DNA of 6,542 nucleotides from DAISJM01 sp036821485 (GTDB lineage: Bacteria; Verrucomicrobiota; Kiritimatiellia; CAIQIC01; JAGNIJ01), in NCBI GenBank assembly GCA_036821485.1, contig DAISJM010000098.1, positions 1-6,542 of the forward strand, given 5' to 3'. A program made the position numbers and the translations under genes. The notes below the pieces were generated by a model that saw only the letters and a program-made list of their open reading frames with translations, was not told where the DNA came from and ran no database searches. Positions 1-5,389 of this stretch are shown piece by piece (the first letter of the stretch is position 1; every line of letters starts with the position of its first letter).

Positions 1-2
1 CG

Positions 3-2801
3 ATCCCAACTACCGTCATCAATGAAGAGTCGATTGAACGGACCGGGTTCGGAAAAATTGCCGACGTTGTGAACCAGCTGCCTCAACTCATGGGTAGCGA
101 AGTGTCTACGTCCGGTAACGCCAGGTACGCTCTGGGTACCATTGGTCGAAGCGTCTTCAATCTTCGAGGCTTGGGAATCCAGCGTTCGCTCTTGCTGCTG
201 GACGGTCGGCGGATCGTGCCGGCCTCGGGCGAAGGGATCGCCGACAACAACAACATTCCGAGTCAACTGGTGCAACGTGTAGACGTCGTGACGGGCGGCG
301 CATCCGCAGCTTACGGTTCGGACGCTGTCTCCGGCGTGATCAACTACATTCTCAATAAGGATTATGTCGGCCTGAAAGCGTCTCTCAGTGGCGGCGTGTC
401 GGATCGGTCAGACGGTAAGGAGTACACTGCAAACCTCACTTATGGCGACGCCTTCGGAGGCGGAAACGGTCACGTCTTGTTCAGTGCAGAGTTCGCCAAG
501 AACGAGGGCATCGAAGGACTGAATCCGTCTGACGATTTCTCGAGCCGCAAGCGAGCTTGGTATAAGGAGCAGCGCCTCGTCCCCAATCCAGCGTTTATCA
601 GTGCAGCGGCGACGCCGAACGTGCCCCAACTTCTTACGCGCGAATTTGTCGGTTATCGTCGTTCGGCGGACGGTGGCCTGATTAGCGGAAACACTGGCGC
701 CGCTGCAGCCTTCAACAACATCCAGTTCGGGCCAGGCGGAAAACCGACGGCTTTCCTGCAGGGTGTGCCAGCAGACGCCACATACATGATCGGCGGACAA
801 CCGGGGCTGGTTGTTGATGATGTCTCGGTTCAGAGCCCGCTCGACACGTACAACCTGTTCGGCCGGGTTTCCTACGACTTTTCGGACACGATGAGTGGCT
901 TTGTTCAAGGCATGATGGGCTATTCGGAGCAGCACGACTCCAACGGAGGCCGAGTCTTGACGGGCGCGGCCTTCAGCGCGGTTCCGCTCCGGGTGACCAA
1001 CGCTTACCTCGACCCTGCCTTGGCGCAACAGATGGCGACTGCGGGGGTGACGAACTTCACTGTTGGACTGAACTCTAGAGACGCAGGATATTTCAGCGCT
1101 CGCAGTATTCGCGAGAACTTCATGGTCACGGCCGGCCTCAACGGATCCTTCGGGGATGATTGGGAGTGGGACGCGTACTACCAGTATGGCCGCACTGACT
1201 GGAAAGCGCAGGCGAGGAACAACCCCAAAACGCTCGGCACGGCTCGTACGTCACCAGGCATGCCGTTGAGTTCATTCCGCGCTGCGACGCCTTTGTTCTA
1301 TTTTGCTGCCAACGCCACCCTTCAAGGAGGGCGGGTCCGCTGCAGCAATCCAAGCACCGGCGCTGATGTATCAGCTGCGCTGCCGGGCTGCGTGCCGTTG
1401 AACATCATAGGCACAGGTGGGATTACGCAAGCAGCCTTGGACTACAGCTTTGGAACTGCACAATTCAACGCCGAAATCGAACAGCAAGTTGCTGAAGTCT
1501 CTATCCGGGGCGAGCCGATCAGCACCTGGGCAGGTCCTGTTTCGGTCGTGGGAGGCGTGGGTTACCGCAAGGAAGATTACGCGACGCCGTACACTGATCC
1601 GATCAGCCAGGACAATGGATGGGCTGCCGCCACATTCAAGCCGACCAATGGCTCTTACAATGTGAAAGAGGGGTTTGCTGAAACCGTAATTCCTCTCGCC
1701 AAGGACATGCCGTTTGCCGAAGTGCTGGATTTCAACGCTGCTGTGCGATACACCGATTACAGCACGTCAGGCGCGGTCACGACCTGGAAGGCGGGTCTTA
1801 GCTACCGTCCGATTAGTGACGTGCTGCTGCGTGGCGTGCGCTCGCGCGATGTCCGTGCGCCGAGCATTTCAGATCTGTTCGCGGGCGGAAATATCCGCAA
1901 CACGCCCATCTCTGATCCGCGATACGGCAATGCACTGATCACATCCCCCATCACAACCCGGGAGTCCGGTAACCCCAATCTGACACCCGAAGAAGCCGAT
2001 ACATGGAGCGTCGGAGCGGTGTATCAGCCGTCCTGGCTGGATAACTTCAGCTTCTCGTACGACTACTACGAGATTGACCTGAACAATGGTATTGCCTCGG
2101 TTCCGACAATCAGTCTTGTTCAGGACTGCACAAACGGCCGGCGCCCGGACTACTGCGCGTTCATCACACGCGGCCCCGGAACAGTATCCGGCATCGGGGC
2201 GGTTCCGGATACGATTGTGGCAACGATGCTGTCGCCGCAAAACCTGTCAGGCTTCCAGGCAAGAGGTGCTGACATCTCTGCAAGCTATCGGTTCAACACG
2301 TCGGACCTTGTGAAGGACTGGGATGCTGACGTCTCGATCCGGACGTCTCTCACCAATGTCATCGAGAGTTCGCAGGACGATGGCCTCGGCGTGGTCCACG
2401 ATACGGCCGGCGAGATCACCATCCGTGGCAAGACCCCCGAATGGCGTGCAAACACCGAATTCGTCTACACTCAAGGACCGTGGACGGGCGCTTTGACTTG
2501 GCGCCTCATCAGCGAAAGCGTGACGAGCACAAGTTTCAACGATTCTGCCTCGGGCCCCTTTACGGTCGACAACAGCAAGATTCCGGAAGTCAGCTACTTT
2601 GATCTCGGCCTGACGTACAAACTCGAAGCAGCCGGGTCGAATGGCGAAATTTTCTTCAGGGTGTCCAATCTGTTCGACAAGGATCCGCCCATTGTCCTGG
2701 ACCCCAATCAATACGGTAACACCTACGCCCTGCCGGTCGATCCATCAGTCTATGACGTGGTCGGTCGCTTCTATCGGGCCGGGATTCGAATGGAGTTCTA
2801 G
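3..2801 (+). CDS. TonB-dependent outer-membrane receptor, 5'-truncated by the window edge
   Basis: This is a TonB-dependent receptor, which takes up a bound ligand across the outer membrane using energy from TonB-ExbB-ExbD. The frame is already open at base 3, with plug-domain sequence (TTVINEESIERTGFGKIADV) before the first candidate GTG at 69. The true start, signal peptide and TonB box are therefore upstream of the window. About 932 residues are visible. The plug domain covers roughly nt 3-365, with hallmark stretches NLRGLGIQRSLLLLDGRR (from nt 159) and DVVTGGASAAYGSDAVSGVI (from nt 282). The remainder is a beta-barrel with alternating aromatic residues, the NPNLTPEEADTWSVGAVY segment, two loop cysteine pairs (CSNPSTGADVSAALPGC and CTNGRRPDYC), a late VSNLFDKDPP motif and a C-terminal Phe as expected for BAM-assembled porins. 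The sequence resembles the expanded receptor families of sphingomonads and caulobacters. The substrate cannot be read from the sequence; peptides, glycans or siderophores are all possible. The frame has no internal disruption. Confidence 0.95.
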   Translation: MPTTVINEESIERTGFGKIADVVNQLPQLMGSEVSTSGNARYALGTIGRSVFNLRGLGIQRSLLLLDGRRIVPASGEGIADNNNIPSQLVQRVDVVTGGASAAYGSDAVSGVINYILNKDYVGLKASLSGGVSDRSDGKEYTANLTYGDAFGGGNGHVLFSAEFAKNEGIEGLNPSDDFSSRKRAWYKEQRLVPNPAFISAAATPNVPQLLTREFVGYRRSADGGLISGNTGAAAAFNNIQFGPGGKPTAFLQGVPADATYMIGGQPGLVVDDVSVQSPLDTYNLFGRVSYDFSDTMSGFVQGMMGYSEQHDSNGGRVLTGAAFSAVPLRVTNAYLDPALAQQMATAGVTNFTVGLNSRDAGYFSARSIRENFMVTAGLNGSFGDDWEWDAYYQYGRTDWKAQARNNPKTLGTARTSPGMPLSSFRAATPLFYFAANATLQGGRVRCSNPSTGADVSAALPGCVPLNIIGTGGITQAALDYSFGTAQFNAEIEQQVAEVSIRGEPISTWAGPVSVVGGVGYRKEDYATPYTDPISQDNGWAAATFKPTNGSYNVKEGFAETVIPLAKDMPFAEVLDFNAAVRYTDYSTSGAVTTWKAGLSYRPISDVLLRGVRSRDVRAPSISDLFAGGNIRNTPISDPRYGNALITSPITTRESGNPNLTPEEADTWSVGAVYQPSWLDNFSFSYDYYEIDLNNGIASVPTISLVQDCTNGRRPDYCAFITRGPGTVSGIGAVPDTIVATMLSPQNLSGFQARGADISASYRFNTSDLVKDWDADVSIRTSLTNVIESSQDDGLGVVHDTAGEITIRGKTPEWRANTEFVYTQGPWTGALTWRLISESVTSTSFNDSASGPFTVDNSKIPEVSYFDLGLTYKLEAAGSNGEIFFRVSNLFDKDPPIVLDPNQYGNTYALPVDPSVYDVVGRFYRAGIRMEF

Positions 2802-2882
2802 TTAGCTTAACCAGTATCGGCGGCTGCGCCGCCCGGCATTTGGTTACGTAGTTCAAGGTCTTGGTTCTCCTCGGCGCCTAGG

Positions 2883-2912
2883 GGCCGCGTCAGACGACGC
2901 GGCCTCCGTTTT
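2883..2912 (+). terminator. Rho-independent terminator of the TonB-dependent receptor gene
   Basis: A perfect 9-bp GC-rich stem (GGCCGCGTC, loop AGAC, GACGCGGCC) spans 2883-2904. It is followed within a few bases by TTTT (2909-2912). It starts 81 bp after the receptor stop codon and is in the right orientation to end that transcript. Together with the gene-free sequence behind it, it separates the receptor unit from the convergent IS and hxs genes. Confidence 0.82.
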
Positions 2913-3265
2913 CTGTCGCCCACGCAACAGGGTGGGAGTGGCTCGCCGTGCTGCGCGGGGCTGGGCAGGTCCAACGATCATTATGGGCGCTTTTTGCTTT
3001 TGAGGGCGGTCTCGTCAGTGGCGGGGCGAGCGGATAATTCGCGCCGATCGCCGCGCTCGATTGGGATCGCTTGGGAACCACGTTGCCGAGTGGACCTACC
3101 GAAGAGTAGGGTATATACGATCAAGTGTGCATGAGCAGGACCTGTTGCCCCCCAGGCAGTTGACGGGAGAGGGGGCCGATCACGCGAGCTGTGTCGGCGC
3201 CCGCACCTTACGAAGTCGCGTCGTTGATGATGCACATTCGGCGCGAAGTGTGAGGTCGCCCAAGT
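2913..3265. other. Gene-free intergenic stretch between receptor terminator and insertion sequence
   Basis: About 350 bp with no convincing gene. The open frames here (minus 2981-3235, minus 2890-3081, and plus 3061-3282 from a TTG) overlap one another, are Arg/Pro/Ser-rich in the way of GC-rich shadow frames, and match no family I recognise. The plus frame also runs into the terminal repeat of the IS. Only short weak inverted repeats are visible, for example CCTAC/GTAGG at 3095-3110 and GGCGA/TCGCC at 3023-3050. No tRNA, CRISPR or clear promoter was seen. It may contain decayed gene remnants, but I cannot identify any. Confidence 0.5.
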
Positions 3266-3316
3266 TGTCCGTCGTCGGATAACTTGAGACAGCGAGGGCG
3301 GCTTCCTAACGGAGGA
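3266..3316 (+). repeat. Terminal inverted repeat of the IS, orfB-proximal end
   Basis: This end starts TGTCCGTCGTCGGA and shares AGACAG (3287-3292) and CTAACGGAGGA (3306-3316) with the opposite end, plus TTCTG just inside. One base of length difference in the central spacer requires a single gap. The outermost bases also fold back on themselves: CAAGTTGTCCG (3261-3271) pairs with CGGATAACTTG (3276-3286), with one G-T pair and loop TCGT. Part of that stem lies in flanking DNA. Confidence 0.75.
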
Positions 3317-3339
3317 TTCTGCTCATCTGGTGTTGGTGT

Positions 3340-4320
3340 TTAAGCAGCGCGTCTGGCGTGCTGCAAGCGGCGTTGTTCGAAAGTACGCTGTTTGATGGCC
3401 TCCCGTTTCATGAGGATGGTCTGGCCGCGGCCTGAGTAGACATCGGCGGGTGTGAGATTGCCGAGGCTCTCGTGGTAGCGGCGGTGATTGTAGTGGCTGA
3501 CGAAGTCGCCGATCTGCGCTTCGAGGTCTCCGGGTAGGTAGTAGTTCTCGAGCAAGATGCGGTTCTTGAGCGTCTGATGCCAGCGCTCGATCTTGCCTTG
3601 CGTCTGCGGGTGGTTAGGCGCGCCGCGGACATGGCCGATGCCCTGGTCGTCGAGCCATTTGGCGAGATCACCTGCGATGTAGGATGAGCCGTTGTCGGAG
3701 AGAAGCCGCGGCCGGTGAGTTCTGGGTCTCTCGTCCAGTCCGGACGCTTCAAGCGCGATCTCGATTGTGTCCGTCACGTCATTCGCCCGCATCGTGGTGC
3801 AGAGCTTCCAGGCGATGATGTAGCGCGAGAAGTCATCGAGGATGGTGGAGAGATAGAACCAGCCCCAGCCGGTGACCTTGAGATAGGTAAAGTCGGTCTG
3901 CCAGAGCTGGTTGGGCGCGGTGGTCTTGTCGTGGAACTCATCGGCCGCCTTCATCACGGCGAACGCCGGGCTGGTGATCAGGCCATGTGCTCGCAGAAGC
4001 CTGTAAACACTGGCTTCCGAGACGAAGTATGCGCGCTCGTCGGTGAAGGTGACGGCGAGTTCGCGCGGGCTGAGCTCCGGCCGTTCCAACGCCAGGTCGA
4101 TGAGCTGGCCACGCACCTCGTCCGGGATGCGGTTCCACACGCGGCCCGGGCCAGAGCGCCGATCCTCAAGTCCTGCTTCGCCAAAGCGCTGGTAGAGGTC
4201 GCACCAGCGATAGAAGGTCGGTCGAGAGACGCCCAGCTTCTCCAGTGTCCGGTTCACCGGCAGGTGCGAGCCCTCGACCAGGCGGATGATCTCCAGCTTC
4301 TCGGATGCAGGATACCTCAT
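3340..4320 (-). CDS. IS3-family transposase OrfB (DDE integrase-like catalytic subunit)
   Basis: This is the 326-residue catalytic component of IS3-family transposition, working as the C-terminal part of the OrfAB fusion. Residues 1-50 form an HTH segment (MRYPASEKLEIIRLVEGSHL, then VSRPTFYRWC). A HTH_21-like stretch follows at about 75-120. The rve-type integrase core spans about 135-295. The catalytic triad is visible as D143 (WQTDFTY), D209 (LLSDNGSSY) and E245 (TQGKIERWH), with exactly 35 residues between D209 and E245. Length and C-terminus (RRLQHARRAA) look full for the family. The ATG at 4320 overlaps the orfA stop as ATGA, placing orfB in the -1 frame relative to orfA. A GGGGA sequence 9 nt upstream could allow some independent initiation. 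No frameshift or missing catalytic residue is seen. Confidence 0.95.
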   Translation of the reverse strand: MRYPASEKLEIIRLVEGSHLPVNRTLEKLGVSRPTFYRWCDLYQRFGEAGLEDRRSGPGRVWNRIPDEVRGQLIDLALERPELSPRELAVTFTDERAYFVSEASVYRLLRAHGLITSPAFAVMKAADEFHDKTTAPNQLWQTDFTYLKVTGWGWFYLSTILDDFSRYIIAWKLCTTMRANDVTDTIEIALEASGLDERPRTHRPRLLSDNGSSYIAGDLAKWLDDQGIGHVRGAPNHPQTQGKIERWHQTLKNRILLENYYLPGDLEAQIGDFVSHYNHRRYHESLGNLTPADVYSGRGQTILMKREAIKQRTFEQRRLQHARRAA

Positions 4321-4685
4321 TCGGGGTCGTCCCCATCCGCGATCATGCTTTTTTTAAGCAGACGGTTCTCCAGGGTGAGGTCAGCGACCGCCTCCTTGAG
4401 CGCGCTCATCTCGTGGCGGAGATCCTTCACTTCGCCAGAGGACGCCTCACGCGCTGTGTCGCCCGCAAGGCGGCGCTTGCCAGCTTCCAGGAACTCCTTC
4501 GACCAGCTGTAGTAGAGACCTTCGGCAATGCCCTCCCGCCGGCACAGCTCGGCGATCGACGCCTCGCCGCGCAGTCCGGCAAGGACGATCCGGATCTTCT
4601 CCTCTGCAGAGAACTTCCGCCGGGTCCGCCGGCGGATCTCCTTCACATGCTTCTCGGCCGACTGCGGCCCGGAATTCTGTCTCAT
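4317..4685 (-). CDS. IS3-family transposase OrfA (HTH_Tnp_1 DNA-binding subunit)
   Basis: This 122-residue protein is the DNA-binding and regulatory part of an IS3-family transposase. The basic N-terminus (KEIRRRTRRKFSAEEKIRIV) leads into the helix-turn-helix at about residues 25-75 (IAELCRREGIAEGLYYSWSK, then EFLEAG). A leucine-zipper-like coiled coil follows at about 84-112 (EVKDLRHEMSALKEAVADL, then ENRLLKK), which in this family mediates multimerisation. I chose the ATG at 4685 (MRQNSGPQ). The frame stays open to a TTG at 4745, but that extension would translate the terminal inverted repeat and adds no conserved sequence. AAAGAGA upstream of 4685 is only a weak ribosome-binding site. The stop codon overlaps the orfB start, and a run of seven A near the 3' end allows fusion to orfB. 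Confidence 0.92.
   Translation of the reverse strand: MRQNSGPQSAEKHVKEIRRRTRRKFSAEEKIRIVLAGLRGEASIAELCRREGIAEGLYYSWSKEFLEAGKRRLAGDTAREASSGEVKDLRHEMSALKEAVADLTLENRLLKKSMIADGDDPE
4322..4358 (-). promoter_or_regulatory. Programmed -1 frameshift window joining orfA to orfB
   Basis: On the minus strand, orfA reads CTT AAA AAA AGC through seven consecutive A (4355-4349), a classic slippery run used by IS3-family elements. Slipping -1 at the second AAA continues as AAG CAT GAT CGC GGA TGG with no stop until it enters orfB in frame (KHDRGWGRP then MRYPAS). Fourteen bases downstream there is a GGGG/CCCC stem with loop ACGA (4334-4323), a possible stimulatory hairpin. The same hairpin could occlude the GGGGA ribosome-binding site of orfB. 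The slippery run and open -1 frame are seen directly; that frameshifting occurs is inferred from the family. Confidence 0.75.
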
Positions 4686-4721
4686 CTTCGCGTGTCTCTT
4701 TGGGCTACGATGATCCAGAAT

Positions 4722-4773
4722 TCCTCCGTTAGTGAAAGACCTCAACCTGTCTGACGGTTGCTGACGCCGGACA
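4722..4773 (-). repeat. Terminal inverted repeat of the IS, orfA-proximal end
   Basis: Read on the minus strand from 4773, this end starts TGTCCGGCGTCAGC. It then carries AGACAG (4752-4747) and CTAACGGAGGA (4732-4722), followed by ATTCTGG, matching the other end. It precedes orfA, where the element's promoter would be expected; I could not pick a convincing -35/-10 pair. An imperfect hairpin, CCTGTC...GACAGG, with inner CGG/CCG pairing, occupies 4746-4775 and reaches two bases past the inferred tip. Confidence 0.75.
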
Positions 4774-4816
4774 GGCGAAGAAAGCCGCTAGGCCATCTGT
4801 AGATTCCTGAAATGCC
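4774..4816. other. Short spacer between hxsA stop and insertion sequence
   Basis: Only 43 bp separate the hxsA stop codon from the inferred IS tip. On the minus strand it contains GGCCTAGCGGCTTTCTT, with a 3-bp GCC/GGC stem before a pyrimidine run. That is too weak to call a terminator. The IS may have separated hxsA from its original 3' untranslated region. Confidence 0.45.
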
Positions 4817-5389
4817 TTAGGGCGTGACGCCCAGCGCCACGAGCGTCTCGGTTTCCATCCAGCCGGATTCGTTCAATCCATTCGCTCGCTGGAAAGCGCG
4901 CAAGGCCTGTTGTGTCTTCTCCCCAAGGGTTCCGTCGATCACACCGACATCATAGCCCTTCAGATAGAGCTGGGTCTGCACCTGGACGACTTTCCGCGTG
5001 ATGTCGTCCTGGGAAAGCGGCTTGCGGGCAGCGGGTGCAGGTGGCGAAACAGGCGCCGTCAACGACTGCACCGGCGGTGGTGTGTAGCGCGGGGAGGGCA
5101 GCGGCGGTATCACAGGCGCGGAATAGCTCCCGCCGGAACCCGAGTAATGCGAAGAGTGCGACCGGTGGCTCGAGTGACTGCGATGGCTCGAATGGCTTCT
5201 GTGCTGCGCGAGCTGAAGGAAGACGTCGCGATCGCGCGGATCTGAGAAGATGGACATCTCATCAACTGTAGGCGTGTTGGAAGATCGGACCGTTAGGTTG
5301 GGCGAGGCGAAAGCTTCGGGAGATAGCGCCAACAGGTTGGCGCTCGTTGCCAGTCCGAACAGTGCAGCCAGTCTATCGCGCCAGTCCAT
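4817..5389 (-). CDS. hxsA: His-Xaa-Ser repeat protein HxsA
   Basis: This 190-residue protein is recognised as HxsA, the predicted substrate of the Hxs radical-SAM modification system. A Sec-type signal peptide is likely at residues 1-28: short basic start (R4, R6), hydrophobic core LAALFGLATSANLLAL, and AFA cleavage box before S29. A stretch FLQLAQ precedes seven perfect His-Xaa-Ser triplets (His at 63, 66, 69, 72, 75, 78, 81). Then come a Gly/Ser turn, a Pro-rich linker (about 92-123) and a C-terminal PG_binding_1-like domain (about 127-188; LYLKGYDVGVIDGTLGEKT, then ALRAFQ). The ATG at 5389 is preceded by GGGGGA at 7 nt and overlaps the end of hxsC by 17 bp, indicating one operon and probable translational coupling. 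By inference the repeat is modified in the cytoplasm and the protein is then exported to the periplasm or cell wall. The modification and final role are unknown to me. Confidence 0.92.
   Translation of the reverse strand: MDWRDRLAALFGLATSANLLALSPEAFASPNLTVRSSNTPTVDEMSIFSDPRDRDVFLQLAQHRSHSSHRSHSSHRSHSSHYSGSGGSYSAPVIPPLPSPRYTPPPVQSLTAPVSPPAPAARKPLSQDDITRKVVQVQTQLYLKGYDVGVIDGTLGEKTQQALRAFQRANGLNESGWMETETLVALGVTP
5141..5203 (-). repeat. Seven-fold His-Xaa-Ser triplet repeat in hxsA
   Basis: Twenty-one codons encode HRS, HSS, HRS, HSS, HRS, HSS, HYS without interruption, that is three HRSHSS units plus a final HYS. Codons vary between copies: His is CAC or CAT, Arg is AGA, CGC or CGG, and Ser is AGC, AGT, TCG or TCT. 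The repeat is therefore kept at protein level and is not a fresh DNA tandem duplication. It is the presumed site of modification by the radical-SAM partners. Confidence 0.9.

Larger units (their letters stand above)
3266..4773 (-). mobile_element. IS3-family insertion sequence, apparently complete (about 1.5 kb)
   Basis: The element carries the IS3-family pair orfA and orfB on the minus strand, between long imperfect terminal inverted repeats. Both tips read inward as TGTCCG, giving the 5'-TG...CA-3' ends typical of the family. Aligning the left end (from 3266) with the reverse complement of the right end (from 4773) gives about 20 of 27 identities without gaps. After a divergent 13-14 bp spacer comes the identical 11-mer CTAACGGAGGA. 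Both open reading frames are intact, the catalytic residues are present and a frameshift window joins them, so the element may be active. The immediate flanks (AAGT on the left, GGCG on the right) do not match, so no 3-4 bp target duplication is visible. That could mean rearrangement after insertion, an old insertion, or ends misplaced by a few bases. The subgroup within IS3 is not assigned. Confidence 0.85.

Noticed and set aside
69..71. GTG as the start of the TonB-dependent receptor
   Set aside because: Plug-domain sequence continues in frame upstream to base 3, so the gene begins outside the window and this codon is an internal Val.
408..1028. 206-aa minus-strand open frame antisense to the receptor
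   Set aside because: It is a shadow of the receptor's coding frame, with no recognisable domain or ribosome-binding site; the receptor frame has clear homology features.
2819..2833. GGCGGC/GCCGCC hairpin just after the receptor stop as the terminator
   Set aside because: It is a 6-bp stem with a 3-nt loop and no T-tract behind it; the stem at 2883-2904 followed by TTTT is a far better candidate.
2981..3235. 84-aa minus-strand frame in the gene-free stretch
   Set aside because: It is Arg/Pro/His-rich, overlaps another minus frame and a plus frame, and has no recognisable domain or convincing ribosome-binding site.
3715..4512. 265-aa plus-strand open frame across orfB and orfA
   Set aside because: It is antisense to two well-supported transposase genes, and its composition fits a complementary-strand artefact.
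3251..4744. Alternative IS ends at TGAGGTC (3251) and its inverted copy (ending 4744)
   Set aside because: Only seven bases match and similarity then stops, whereas TGTCCG ends at 3266 and 4773 give extended inverted similarity through to CTAACGGAGGA.
4686..4745. N-terminal extension of orfA from TTG at 4745
   Set aside because: It would translate the terminal inverted repeat of the IS; the ATG at 4685 gives the usual OrfA length and N-terminus.
5141..5203. Short-period repeat as a CRISPR or DNA satellite
   Set aside because: The units are in-frame codons for His-Xaa-Ser with synonymous variation and no spacers; it is a protein repeat.
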